This document shows positions 54,039 to 63,109 of a stretch of 64,000 nucleotides of DNA, one piece after another (position 1 is the stretch's first letter; every line of letters begins with the position of its first letter). Origin of the DNA: an uncultured Alphaproteobacteria bacterium (GTDB lineage: Bacteria > Pseudomonadota > Alphaproteobacteria > HIMB59); the NCBI GenBank assembly GCA_902613845.1, contig CACMIW010000001.1, positions 124,001-188,000 on the forward strand, written 5' to 3'. Below the pieces are notes generated by a model. That model ran no database searches. It saw only the letters and a program-made list of their open reading frames with translations, and had not been told where the DNA came from. The position numbers were made by a program, and so were the translations under genes.

Positions 54039-55138
54039 AAGAATACTCTTTCAATAAACCAATATAAACCAATCATTGAAATTATAATCGAAATAGGAAT
54101 TTGCAAAAATGCTCTATACCAACTCTGACGTGAAGGTATTATAAAGATAATTGATGCTAAGATAATAATTGCTATCTGTGCTATTTCTACACCAATGTTA
54201 AATGAGATTAAACTTAAAACAAGTTGACTAGTATTTAACCCAATATCTCCCAGCACAAACGCAAAACCTAAACCATGAATTAATCCAAAAATAAAAATTA
54301 TTAAATACCGAAGTAAAGTTGAACGTCTTTGAAATATATTTTCAATTGCAACATAGCTTATAGACAATGCTATTAACGGTTCAACAATAGTAGCAGGTAT
54401 AAAAATTAAATTAAAACTAGCTAGAATAAGTGTGATCGAATGCGCAACTGTAAACATTGTGACTTGAAGTAATAAAGGTTTAAATTTGATGGCGTAAAAA
54501 AAGATACCTATTATGAATAAGATATGGTCAAGTCCCTTAGGAACAATATGCTCTATCCCTAAAACTAAATATTCAATTGTTGTACTTAAAGCTGAAGACC
54601 GTGTCTGTTGGGATATGAGTGATGATCTTTCAGCAGGTTGTAAATAAGTTGTAAATAAAACAGACTCTTTTGATAAATCCTCAAAATGTCTAATTACCAC
54701 GGGACCCAATTCTTTTTCAAATTGAATGGTAAAAGACTCATTTTTTATTTCAAAACCTATGTTTAAAGTTGTATCTCTGGGAAATTCGTCGTTTATTTCT
54801 TGAAAAGTATCTACATTTCTTAAAGAAAGCGGAATAGTTTCATCTCCGATATTGATTTTAATCTTATCTGTAAATTTGTTTTCATTTTCTATGACCATTT
54901 TCTCTACTTCTTCAGTAGAAAGAGCCCGTAAAGCATCATATTTTTGAGATTGAGGTGAGTCGTTGGTATCCTGATATAAAGAGGCATCAATTTCAGAAAG
55001 AACAGTTTCTGCATTTAATTTAAATTCGATTGATGCATTTCCTTCAATAATGGTAATATCCATCACCGCGGGTTTAATTTCGTGTGAATGCAGAGGAGAG
55101 CTCAATATTAAAATTAGAAAAAATAAGTACTTAATCAT
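54035..55138 (-). CDS. HupE/UreJ-like membrane protein
   Basis: A 367-residue protein from ATG 55138 with signal peptide (IKYLFFLILILSSPLHS). A periplasmic domain of about 170 residues starts HEIKPAVMDITI. The membrane part carries the HupE_2 motifs GLDHILFIIGIF, FTVAHSITLILA and GLIHGLGFAFVLG. The family is linked to nickel or other metal transport. It is divergent from a DUF4198 gene whose proteins also accompany metal uptake. Metal identity is not decided by sequence. Confidence 0.85.
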   Translation of the reverse strand: MIKYLFFLILILSSPLHSHEIKPAVMDITIIEGNASIEFKLNAETVLSEIDASLYQDTNDSPQSQKYDALRALSTEEVEKMVIENENKFTDKIKINIGDETIPLSLRNVDTFQEINDEFPRDTTLNIGFEIKNESFTIQFEKELGPVVIRHFEDLSKESVLFTTYLQPAERSSLISQQTRSSALSTTIEYLVLGIEHIVPKGLDHILFIIGIFFYAIKFKPLLLQVTMFTVAHSITLILASFNLIFIPATIVEPLIALSISYVAIENIFQRRSTLLRYLIIFIFGLIHGLGFAFVLGDIGLNTSQLVLSLISFNIGVEIAQIAIIILASIIFIIPSRQSWYRAFLQIPISIIISMIGLYWFIERVFF

Positions 55139-55144
55139 TCGGTC

Positions 55145-55978
55145 ATGTTTACCAAAATTCATCTAAAAATTCTTTATATTTTTTTGCTTCTTATTGCTTA
55201 TTCTATTAGAGCAAACGCTCATGAATTTTGGATCGAACCTACGCAATATCAACTTAATGATGACTTAATAAATGCTCATTTGAGGGTAGGACAAGAATTT
55301 CAAGGTATGGTTTTAATGTATAATCCACAAGATTTTAAAATATTTAAAATATTATCTGGATCCAAAAATAAAAAAGAAAAAATAAAGGGCATACTAGGTG
55401 ATGTACCTGCAATTAATATAACGACTAATTTAGACAATTTATTAATTATTTATCATGAAACTAAAGATCAATATGTTGATTATAAAAAGTTTCAAAAATT
55501 TGAGGATTTTGTAAATGAAAAAGGTTACCAGCAATTAATCAGTACTCATTTTGAGAAAGGATTTCCTGAAAGTAATTTTATTGAGAGTTATCGTCGTTAT
55601 GCAAAATCTCTTATTACTCTAAATGGCAGTGAGGGGAAGGATAAAAAAACAGGACTTCTATTTGAAATTGTTTTAGACCAAAATCCCTACAAAGAATTGA
55701 ATTCAAATCAAATGAGTGGAACTTTATATTACAAAAAAAAACCACTAAAAAAAAATCTTGTTACAATTTTTTCGAAATATAAAAATACAAAGTTATCAAT
55801 TGCAAATACCATAACGGATGATAAAGGAAAATTCACTTTTGATATTGAACCAGGAAGGGAATACCTTTTAGACTCAGTTGTGATTTATCCATTAAAAGCA
55901 GACCCAGAAAAAAATGAGCCAATCTGGCATAGTGATTGGGCATCAACAACTTTCTTAATACCTGAAAATAATCTTTAA
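55145..55978 (+). CDS. DUF4198 periplasmic protein
   Basis: A 277-residue secreted protein. The signal peptide ends RANAHEFWIEPTQYQL, the HxFW start being typical of DUF4198/NikK-like proteins, whose N-terminal His can bind metal after cleavage. A C-terminal immunoglobulin-like strand region (NTITDDKGKFTFDIEPGREYLL) follows. It is divergent from the HupE-like gene, only 6 bases apart, so they share a promoter region and probably a metal-uptake role. Confidence 0.8.
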   Translation: MFTKIHLKILYIFLLLIAYSIRANAHEFWIEPTQYQLNDDLINAHLRVGQEFQGMVLMYNPQDFKIFKILSGSKNKKEKIKGILGDVPAINITTNLDNLLIIYHETKDQYVDYKKFQKFEDFVNEKGYQQLISTHFEKGFPESNFIESYRRYAKSLITLNGSEGKDKKTGLLFEIVLDQNPYKELNSNQMSGTLYYKKKPLKKNLVTIFSKYKNTKLSIANTITDDKGKFTFDIEPGREYLLDSVVIYPLKADPEKNEPIWHSDWASTTFLIPENNL

Positions 55979-56008
55979 TTATTATTAATTAGTATAAAAT
56001 AGGTAATT

Positions 56009-56344
56009 ATGATTTTTGCTTTTAAAGTTTTATTAGCTGCTCTTGTGATTGCATTTGCAAGTTGGCTTTCCGGTAAAAAACCTGAGCTATCTGGATTTAT
56101 TATCGCTCTTCCAATAGCCAGTATAATAGCCATAGTTTTCTCTTTCTTAGAGCATAAAAATACTGAAAATACTGTAATATTTGCAAAAAGCATTCTTATT
56201 GGTGTACCTGTCTCATACTTATTTTTCTTACCTTTTTTCTTTGCAAAAAATCTAAATATGAATTTTTGGTTAATTTACTTGATTGGATTGACTTTACTCG
56301 TATTAGGATATTTTGTTCATAAATATATTATGAGTTTAATTTGA
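56009..56344 (+). CDS. Small integral membrane protein, DUF3147-like
   Basis: A 111-residue protein with four hydrophobic helices (FKVLLAALVIAFASWL, GFIIALPIASIIAIVFSFL, ILIGVPVSYLFFLPFFF, LIYLIGLTLLVLGYFV). SGKKPELSGFIIALPIAS resembles DUF3147. No catalytic residues. ATG 56009 follows a 30-base gap; the downstream GST gene starts at the next base after its stop. Function unknown. Confidence 0.65.
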   Translation: MIFAFKVLLAALVIAFASWLSGKKPELSGFIIALPIASIIAIVFSFLEHKNTENTVIFAKSILIGVPVSYLFFLPFFFAKNLNMNFWLIYLIGLTLLVLGYFVHKYIMSLI

Positions 56345-56959
56345 ATGTTTGAGTTATTCGCAGACTCAACTCCAAATGCAAGAAAAATTTCAATAATGTT
56401 AGAGGAGATTAATCAGAGTTATGATCTGACTTTAGTTAATTTAAATAAGGGTGAACAATTCAACGAGGAGTTTAAAAAAATATCTCCATTTTCAAAAATT
56501 CCTGTTTTAAGACATAATAAAAAGACCATATTTGAGTCTGGTGCTATTTTAATTTACTTAGCAGATTTATCAGGAGAATTTTATGGCTCAAATCAAAGTT
56601 TAACAACCCAGTGGTTGATGGCTCAAATGGGTTATATAGGCCCAATGCTAGGTCAGCATCATCAATTTCATCATTATAATCCCGGTAAAAGTGATTTTGG
56701 TGAAGATAGATATTTTAAAATCGCAGAAACGATATACAAAAATTTAGATGATCATTTATCTATAAATGAATATTTGGCAAATGAATATTCAATTGCAGAT
56801 ATTGCAACATTTCCTTGGATCGCCAGACATACAATTCATGATATAGGTCTGAATAAATATATCAATCTATTGCGTTGGTATAATCAAATATCACTTAGAC
56901 CTGCTGTTTTAAAGGGATATGATCTATTTAAAGATGGCTCAATACCACCACCCGCGTAA
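56345..56959 (+). CDS. Glutathione S-transferase family protein
   Basis: A 204-residue two-domain GST. The thioredoxin-like N-terminal part has ADSTPNARKISIMLEEI (Ser/Thr near the catalytic position), FSKIPVLRH (cis-Pro) and TIFESGAILIYLAD (glutathione-binding Glu-Ser). The helical C-terminal domain has YSIADIATFPWIARH, a common GST signature. ATG 56345 follows the membrane-protein stop directly. It may conjugate or reduce small electrophiles, resembling the YfcG/YghU group. Confidence 0.88.
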   Translation: MFELFADSTPNARKISIMLEEINQSYDLTLVNLNKGEQFNEEFKKISPFSKIPVLRHNKKTIFESGAILIYLADLSGEFYGSNQSLTTQWLMAQMGYIGPMLGQHHQFHHYNPGKSDFGEDRYFKIAETIYKNLDDHLSINEYLANEYSIADIATFPWIARHTIHDIGLNKYINLLRWYNQISLRPAVLKGYDLFKDGSIPPPA

Positions 56960-56964
56960 TCAAA

Positions 56965-57315
56965 ATGAAAGTATACTTTAATGGTTCATGTAATATTTGT
57001 AATGCAGAGATAAGTCACTATAAAAAGAAAACCTGTAATATAAACTATGTTGATATTTCAAAAAATAAAGATGAACATATAAATCATCTCTCCAAAAAAG
57101 ATTTATTTAGAAGAATGCATGTATATCATAATGGAAAAATTTTTTCTGGATCAGAGTCCTTTTTAGTTTTATGGGACACAATTCCAAGATGGAGATACCT
57201 ATCCTTATTGTTGAAGCTACCATTATTTAGACAATTATGGAAAATTGCATACGAAGGGTTAGCTTTACTACTTTATTTGAAAAACAAGAAAGGAATAAGG
57301 AAGAACCATTCTTGA
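56965..57315 (+). CDS. DCC-family thiol-disulfide protein (DUF393)
   Basis: A 116-residue protein beginning MKVYFNGSCNICNAEISHYK, the CxxC of the DUF393/DCC family in the predicted redox site, followed by IPRWRYLSLLLKLPLFRQLW, a conserved aromatic-rich helix. It lies 5 bases after the GST gene, so a shared role in thiol metabolism is plausible. Its 3' end forms one arm of a 13-base-pair hairpin. Confidence 0.82.
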   Translation: MKVYFNGSCNICNAEISHYKKKTCNINYVDISKNKDEHINHLSKKDLFRRMHVYHNGKIFSGSESFLVLWDTIPRWRYLSLLLKLPLFRQLWKIAYEGLALLLYLKNKKGIRKNHS

Positions 57316-57337
57316 AGAAAACCACAAGAATGGTTCT
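57302..57337. terminator. 13-base-pair hairpin at the end of the DCC gene
   Basis: AGAACCATTCTTG (57302-57314, inside the DCC coding end) and CAAGAATGGTTCT (57325-57337) are perfect inverted repeats with a 10-base spacer. No T-run follows on the plus strand, nor a strong one on the minus strand. It sits between the convergent DCC and folC genes, where a bidirectional 3'-end structure is expected. Confidence 0.6.
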
Positions 57338-57449
57338 GGAGGATTAAGGTTAGTTATTAATTCGTACTTTTCTGAGAAAATTTAGATCAATCAATATGTC
57401 TTTATAAATGAGGATATTTTTGCTATTTAGCATTATATAGGGACAAAAT

Positions 57450-58697
57450 CTAATTTTTTAAACGATTTAATTTTATCACTTCACCAATAAAATATAATGA
57501 TCCTCCAAAATAAATTGAGGTCTGATTTGATGAGTGTTGATTAATCATTTTAAATGAATTTGTTAAGGAATTTGCAAAATAGAGTTTAAGGTATTTGGGA
57601 AGTAGATCCTCAGTAATAGAATTTTCCTCATTCATTTTAACAACAATTAATTTATTAAAATGATTTGATAAGCTAGAAAGCATCTGAATATATTTTTTAT
57701 TATTTAAAAAAGAGCATATGAGTATTTTCCTATTTCTTGGTAATGATTTAATAAATGCTTTCATGCCATCGATATTGTGAAAGCCATCTAAATAAATATT
57801 CTTATATTTCTTTATTTTTTTATTTAAAAGTCCACTCTTAATTTGTTGCAATCTCCCAGGCCACTCACAATTCATCAACGCTTTTTCTGTTTTTTCAATT
57901 ACAAATTTATCTTTCAATATATTCCTAGCTAAGTGTATTGCTAATCCAGCATTAATTAATTGATGTGATCCTTGTAAACTTAATTTTGATAAATTAACTT
58001 TTATATCATTCGATAAATAAAAATTAGATTTTATTTTCCAATGATTATTAAATAGATTTGCAGTTAATTTTCTTTTTTTTAATTGTGACTTAATATATTT
58101 CATAACATTTGTTTTCTGTCGATTAATAAATATCTTACTTTTTGGATTTAATATTCCTAATTTCTCAAAAGCAATTTGAAGCAATGAATTTCCTAAATAA
58201 TCTTGATGATCTATGGAAATTGGAGTGATAGCTGCATACTTTGATTTTTTTAAAATATTTGTAGCATCAAATCTTCCTCCAAGCCCAACCTCTAATATCA
58301 GATAGTCAGCTTTATGATCTTGAAAAGCTTTAAACGCTGCCGCAGTAGTAATTTCAAAAAATGTTATCAAGTTTCCTTCATTTTTATCTTCGCAATACTT
58401 CAAATATTTTAATAATTTTTGATTTGAAATTTCTTTTGATCTTAATTGAATTCTTTCATTAAATTTTACTAGGTGAGGTGTGGAGTATACGTGTGTTGAA
58501 TAATTATGATGATTGAGAATTGACTTCAAAATAGCTGCAGTTGAGCCTTTACCATTAGTACCAGCTATATGAATTACTTTCGGCAGTAAATTTTCATCAA
58601 AATTTATTTTTTTTAAAAGTTTTTTAATTCTCCCTAAAGATAAATCTGAAAATTTTGGATGTAGATTTAGTAGCCTTTGAAAAATGGGATCTTTCAA
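57450..58697 (-). CDS. folC: Folylpolyglutamate synthase / dihydrofolate synthase
   Basis: Adds glutamates to folates and may form dihydrofolate. It has 415 residues with the ATP loop VIHIAGTNGKGSTAAIL, the VHVYSTPHLV-type folate region, LEVGLGGRFDATN and ITPISIDHQDYLG. Very rich in Lys/Asn/Ile. It is last in the trp-accD-folC series, 4 bases after accD; a trailing position next to accD is conserved in many Alphaproteobacteria. Confidence 0.93.
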   Translation of the reverse strand: MKDPIFQRLLNLHPKFSDLSLGRIKKLLKKINFDENLLPKVIHIAGTNGKGSTAAILKSILNHHNYSTHVYSTPHLVKFNERIQLRSKEISNQKLLKYLKYCEDKNEGNLITFFEITTAAAFKAFQDHKADYLILEVGLGGRFDATNILKKSKYAAITPISIDHQDYLGNSLLQIAFEKLGILNPKSKIFINRQKTNVMKYIKSQLKKRKLTANLFNNHWKIKSNFYLSNDIKVNLSKLSLQGSHQLINAGLAIHLARNILKDKFVIEKTEKALMNCEWPGRLQQIKSGLLNKKIKKYKNIYLDGFHNIDGMKAFIKSLPRNRKILICSFLNNKKYIQMLSSLSNHFNKLIVVKMNEENSITEDLLPKYLKLYFANSLTNSFKMINQHSSNQTSIYFGGSLYFIGEVIKLNRLKN

Positions 58698-58701
58698 GAA
58701 T

Positions 58702-59547
58702 TTATTTTTTTACGAATGATAAAACTTTTGAAAGTGTCTGACTTAATTCTTTTCGATGGACAACCATATCAACCATTCCGTGTTCAAGAAGATACTCGGC
58801 AGTCTGAAAATCCTCAGGTAATTGTTCTTTGATCGTCTCTTCGATAACTCTTTTTCCAGCAAAACCAATCATACTTCCTTTTTCAGCAATAATAATATCT
58901 CCAAGCATTGCAAACGAAGCACTTACACCTCCAGTAGTAGGATGAGTTAGAACACTCACGTAAGGGATTTTATGTTGGTCTAGCATATTCACTGCTGCAA
59001 CTGTTTTAGGTAGTTGCATTAAACTTACAATACCCTCTTGCATCCTTGCACCTCCTGAGGAAGCAACAGATATAAATGGACAATTTAAATCAACAGCGTT
59101 TTGACAACCAATTTTAAATGCTTCACCAACAAATTGACCCATTGAACCACCCATAAAATTAAAATCTAAAATAAAAATTACAACCTTTATGCTTCCAATT
59201 TCACCTTTAGCTAAAATAGCGGCATCTTTTTGATCAGTTTTTTTTTGTGCAGCTTTCATCCTATCTGTGTATTTTTTAAGATCTTTAAATTTTAGAGGAT
59301 CATTATTTTCAAAAGGCACCTCGATTAATTCATAATTTTCGTTACCAAATAAATTTTTTAATCTACTTTTTACATCCATCCCCATATGAAAGTCACAATA
59401 TGAACAAACATTAAGATTTTCTTTTAAATCACTTACATATAGGGTTCTTTCCCCGCATCCACACTTAGTCCATAAATTAGATGGAGACTCTTTTCGATTA
59501 ACAAGGGAGCTTAATTTAGGTTTTACATAATCTGTGAGCCAGTTCAT
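58702..59547 (-). CDS. accD: Acetyl-CoA carboxylase carboxyltransferase beta subunit
   Basis: With AccA, transfers carboxyl from biotin to acetyl-CoA to make malonyl-CoA. It has 281 residues. The zinc-finger region at about residues 27-53 reads KCGCGERTL...NVCSYCDFH, where the first pair is CxC rather than the usual CxxC. The catalytic half has MGGSMGQFVGEAF, SSGGARMQEGI, VLTHPTTGGVSASFAMLGD and GFAGKRVIEETI. Flanked by trpA and folC in conserved order. Confidence 0.95.
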   Translation of the reverse strand: MNWLTDYVKPKLSSLVNRKESPSNLWTKCGCGERTLYVSDLKENLNVCSYCDFHMGMDVKSRLKNLFGNENYELIEVPFENNDPLKFKDLKKYTDRMKAAQKKTDQKDAAILAKGEIGSIKVVIFILDFNFMGGSMGQFVGEAFKIGCQNAVDLNCPFISVASSGGARMQEGIVSLMQLPKTVAAVNMLDQHKIPYVSVLTHPTTGGVSASFAMLGDIIIAEKGSMIGFAGKRVIEETIKEQLPEDFQTAEYLLEHGMVDMVVHRKELSQTLSKVLSFVKK

Positions 59548-59549
59548 AT

Positions 59550-60335
59550 TTAGACCTTAACCTCTTTGATAAATTTTTTAAGGCTTTTAAGGTACCTATT
59601 AAAATCCATTTTTAGATCAAAATATTTTTGAATAAGAGCTGAGCCAATTATAACACCGTCTGCATTTGTTTTTTTGGATATATCAATGACATCTTTTTTA
59701 GACTTAATCCCAAATCCAACTAAAACAGGAACAGAAGACATTTTTTTTATAGACTTAACATTTCTATTTATTTCTTTGTAATCTAATTTATTTGAACCTG
59801 TAATTCCTGTTGCTGATATATAATAAATGAATCCTTTTGAATTTTTTAAAAGTTTTTGTGATCTTTTTTTATCAGTCATTGGAGAGATTAACTTGATCAA
59901 GTGTATGTTATTTTTAGACAATGACTTTTTGATCGCACCTTCCTCTTCAAATGGCAAGTCAACAATTATTATACCATCGACAAAATTTTTAATATTTTTG
60001 ATAAATTTATTTAATCCAAATTTACGAACAGTATTTAAATAACACATGATAACAAATGAAGTATTATTTTTATATTTACTCAAATATTTAATTAAATCGA
60101 GTGATTGTTGTGTAGATAATTTTGATCTAAGTGCAAGTTTATTTGCTTCTTGGATAATAGGCCCGTCTGCCATTGGATCGGAAAAGGGAAGCCCAAATTC
60201 AATAATATCAGGTTGATGAGACAGCATTTCATTAAAAATCTTTTTACTATGATTTAGTGTAGGGAACCCACACGTCATAAATAGAGAAAGTATTTTTTTC
60301 TTAGGAAGCGTATCGAGACTATTCATCTGCATCAA
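59550..60335 (-). CDS. trpA: Tryptophan synthase alpha subunit
   Basis: Cleaves indole-3-glycerol phosphate to indole and glyceraldehyde-3-phosphate. It has 261 residues with FMTCGFPTL, catalytic Glu and Asp in [16 protein letters not shown], and phosphate-binding [11 protein letters not shown] and DGVIIGSAL. The start overlaps trpB by 17 bases; the ATG at 60335 or one three codons later are both possible. Works as an alpha2-beta2 complex with TrpB. Confidence 0.95.
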   Translation of the reverse strand: MMQMNSLDTLPKKKILSLFMTCGFPTLNHSKKIFNEMLSHQPDIIEFGLPFSDPMADGPIIQEANKLALRSKLSTQQSLDLIKYLSKYKNNTSFVIMCYLNTVRKFGLNKFIKNIKNFVDGIIIVDLPFEEEGAIKKSLSKNNIHLIKLISPMTDKKRSQKLLKNSKGFIYYISATGITGSNKLDYKEINRNVKSIKKMSSVPVLVGFGIKSKKDVIDISKKTNADGVIIGSALIQKYFDLKMDFNRYLKSLKKFIKEVKV

Positions 60336-61524
60336 ATCCTATTGCTTTAGCTGCAGTAAATAAATCTTTATCACCTCTTCCACACAAATTTAAAATTACA
60401 ACTTTGTTTTTATGTTTATTTTTAAATGCTTTAATTAAGTAGGCTAGAGCATGGGAAGGTTCCAGTGCTGGAATAATTCCCTCTAGTTTTGAACATGTTT
60501 GAAAAGCTTCAAGAGCTTCTTTATCAGTTATACCAAAGTACTTAACTCTTTTGATATCTTTTAAGTAAGAGTGTTCAGGTCCTACACCAGGGTAATCGAG
60601 ACCGGCTGAAATAGAATGAGCCTCTTTTATTTGTCCATCACTGTCCTGTAAGACATAACTGTAACTACCATGAAGAATACCGGGAGTTCCAGAGGTCATT
60701 GTAGCCGCTGTTTCTTCTGTTTTAGCGCCTCTACCAGCCGCCTCAACTCCAATAATTTTTACCTTTTTATCATTCAAAAATGGATAAAATAAACCCATCG
60801 CATTTGATCCGCCTCCAACGCAAGCTATCAAATAATCTGGTAATTTTTTCTCTACTTTTAATATCTGCTCTCTCGCCTCTTTTCCAATTACAGATTGGAA
60901 ATCTCTTACCATTTTCGGGTAGGGGTGAGGACCTGCAGTAGAACCGATAATATAAAAAGTATCTCTAACATTTTTAATCCAATCTCTCAAAGCTTCATTC
61001 ATAGCATCTTTTAAAGATTTACTGCCAGACTCAACAGGAATAATAGTGGCACCTAGAAGCTTCATTCTAAAAACATTTGGTTTTTGTCTCTCGATATCTT
61101 TAGACCCCATATAAATATAACAAGGAAGACTAAAAAGAGCGCAAACAGTTGCTGTTGCAACTCCATGCTGTCCAGCACCAGTTTCAGCAATAATTCTTGT
61201 TTTGCCCATTTTTTTTGCAAGGAGTATTTGCCCTAAGCAATTATTGATTTTATGGGCTCCTGTATGATTTAGCTCATCTCTTTTAAAATATACTTTTGGT
61301 CCATTAATATATTTAGATAAATTTTTTGCGTAGTGCAAAGATGAGGGTCTACCCACGTAGTTTTTAAAAAGATCATTTAGTTCTTTTTTAAATTTTTTAT
61401 CTTTTTGAATTTTTTTGTAAGATTTATCTAAATTTAACAAAAGAGGCATTAATGTTTCCGAAACATACATTCCACCAAAATCACCAAATCTTCCAACAGT
61501 GCTAGGTTGTTTATATGTTTTCAT
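60319..61524 (-). CDS. trpB: Tryptophan synthase beta subunit
   Basis: PLP enzyme joining indole and serine, 401 residues. [15 protein letters not shown] marks the N-terminus, [15 protein letters not shown] holds the PLP Lys, [13 protein letters not shown] and [13 protein letters not shown] are the substrate and phosphate loops. This is the standard TrpB1. The stop overlaps trpA, and the start shares a base with the trpF stop. Confidence 0.96.
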   Translation of the reverse strand: MKTYKQPSTVGRFGDFGGMYVSETLMPLLLNLDKSYKKIQKDKKFKKELNDLFKNYVGRPSSLHYAKNLSKYINGPKVYFKRDELNHTGAHKINNCLGQILLAKKMGKTRIIAETGAGQHGVATATVCALFSLPCYIYMGSKDIERQKPNVFRMKLLGATIIPVESGSKSLKDAMNEALRDWIKNVRDTFYIIGSTAGPHPYPKMVRDFQSVIGKEAREQILKVEKKLPDYLIACVGGGSNAMGLFYPFLNDKKVKIIGVEAAGRGAKTEETAATMTSGTPGILHGSYSYVLQDSDGQIKEAHSISAGLDYPGVGPEHSYLKDIKRVKYFGITDKEALEAFQTCSKLEGIIPALEPSHALAYLIKAFKNKHKNKVVILNLCGRGDKDLFTAAKAIGFDADE

Positions 61525-62150
61525 TAATTATAAATTGATGAAATAATACCATCTATCAAAGTAAGGCTTTTTTCACCTGGTTGTTCCTCTACACCAGAAT
61601 TTATATCAACAAAATCCGTGCCTGTTAAGTTAATTGCCTTTTTTATATTAGTGACATTTAGACCTCCTGATAAAATAAAAGGAAGTTTTTTAAAATTTTC
61701 AAAATCAGACCAATCCCAAGTTTTATTGTTTCCTCCAGGCATCTGATTTGAAGAGGGTTTCGCCTCGATGAGAAATTGATCTACATCAATTAACTCAGTC
61801 GTTTTAAAATCCTCTGGAGATATTGATTTATATATTTTTTTTTTAAAATAACTCTTAACTTTATTTATAAATTTTTGATCTTCACTCCCATGAAGTTGAA
61901 TTGTATCAAAATCAAAAACTTCTAATTTATCCTTAATTTCATCAATTGATGGATTAACAAAAACACCCACAAATTTATCTTTATGCGATTTAAAATATTG
62001 GTTAATTAGAGCTAGTGTGTCTGTATCTATGAATCTTGGACTTTTTTCATAAAAAATTAATCCTTGATAAGAAATATTTAAATCAAGACAGTGATTTATA
62101 ATTGCTGGATTATTTTGTCCACAAATTTTTATTTTTATGTTTTTCCCCAT
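61524..62150 (-). CDS. trpF: Phosphoribosylanthranilate isomerase
   Basis: Amadori isomerase of tryptophan synthesis, 208 residues. KIKICGQNN holds the catalytic Cys, [12 protein letters not shown] and [12 protein letters not shown] are barrel strands, [12 protein letters not shown] and [16 protein letters not shown] bind phosphate and carry the catalytic Asp. The ATG at 62150 lies 41 bases inside pyrF; no later start fits the N-terminus, so the overlap looks real. Confidence 0.93.
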   Translation of the reverse strand: MGKNIKIKICGQNNPAIINHCLDLNISYQGLIFYEKSPRFIDTDTLALINQYFKSHKDKFVGVFVNPSIDEIKDKLEVFDFDTIQLHGSEDQKFINKVKSYFKKKIYKSISPEDFKTTELIDVDQFLIEAKPSSNQMPGGNNKTWDWSDFENFKKLPFILSGGLNVTNIKKAINLTGTDFVDINSGVEEQPGEKSLTLIDGIISSIYN

Positions 62151-62817
62151 ATTTTTTTAACAAATCTAATGGTTTTTTGCTTCCTATTAATTCTCTGCCT
62201 ATTACAACAAAGCTTGCACCATCTTGTAAAGCATTATGAACAAAAGCAACTCTTTTTTGATCATCATTTCTAGCAAACATTTTAACACCAGGTGTTATCT
62301 TAATTAATTTATTATATTTTTCTAAAATCCTAAGGTCATCACCTGAACAAATAAGGCCATAAATATTTTCATTATTTGCGATTTCAGTAAATTTTTTTGC
62401 AAGTTTTTTTGTATTTTTCTCTTTATATATTTTTTCGCTATCTTTCCCATCTAAGCTCGTTAATAAGGTTACTCCTAAGATTTTAGTTTTAAGTTTATTT
62501 TTCTTAATAGAGTTTAATGCAGCTTTCATCATCTGGTTGCCTCCTGATATGTGCAATGTAAGAAAATCAGGATTTATTTTCGATAAAGAGTCAATTGCAC
62601 TACTTACAGTATTAGGGATATCATGAAGTTTTAAATCAAGAAATAATTTACTTTTTTTATTTTTAATTTCTGAAATTAGTTCATCTGAGCGTTCATTATA
62701 GAAGGATCTATACCCAACTTTAAAACCGTATACATGATTGTAAAGTTTTTTTACAATGTTAATGTTTTGAGTATTTGATTTTAGATCTAGCGCTACAAAA
62801 AATCTAAATTTTTTCAT
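62110..62817 (-). CDS. pyrF: Orotidine 5'-phosphate decarboxylase
   Basis: Last step of UMP synthesis, 235 residues. The catalytic charged tetrad is seen in LFLDLKLHDIPNTV (Asp-x-Lys-x-x-Asp), with VALDLKS at the start, VTLLTSLDGKD, ITPGVKMF and FVVIGRELIGSKKPL (phosphate Arg). It overlaps ihfB upstream by 14 bases and trpF downstream by 41. Confidence 0.94.
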   Translation of the reverse strand: MKKFRFFVALDLKSNTQNINIVKKLYNHVYGFKVGYRSFYNERSDELISEIKNKKSKLFLDLKLHDIPNTVSSAIDSLSKINPDFLTLHISGGNQMMKAALNSIKKNKLKTKILGVTLLTSLDGKDSEKIYKEKNTKKLAKKFTEIANNENIYGLICSGDDLRILEKYNKLIKITPGVKMFARNDDQKRVAFVHNALQDGASFVVIGRELIGSKKPLDLLKKYGEKHKNKNLWTK

Positions 62818-63109
62818 TTAATTTTTTTATAATATTTTCACTTGCTTTGAATGAGACTTTCCATTTAGGTGGAATATATATTTTTTTTTGACTTCTAGGG
62901 TCAGAACCAAACCTAGAATTCATAAGTTTAGTTTTAAAAACACCAAAATTTCTTAACTCTATAGAAACATGATTACAAATATTTTTCTCTAAAATTTCAA
63001 AAAATCTTTTAAATATAGCCTCGTTAATTTTTGGAGTTAAATCAGTCTCTGATTGGAGATAAGTCCTAAGTATATCGGACCTATTCTTCTTTGGAGTCCT
63101 TATCCTCAT
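62804..63109 (-). CDS. ihfB: Integration host factor beta subunit-like protein
   Basis: DNA-bending HU/IHF family protein, about 101 residues. NRSDILRTYLQSETDLTP matches the IHF start helix, IELRNFGVFKTKLMNSRFGSDPRSQKKIYIPPKWKV the beta-arm region including the family G-x-DP segment. The ATG at 63109 lies within the 3' end of rpsA. Position behind rpsA is the usual place of ihfB. The arm lacks the typical 'GRNP' consensus, so DNA specificity may differ. Confidence 0.88.
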   Translation of the reverse strand: MRIRTPKKNRSDILRTYLQSETDLTPKINEAIFKRFFEILEKNICNHVSIELRNFGVFKTKLMNSRFGSDPRSQKKIYIPPKWKVSFKASENIIKKLNEKI

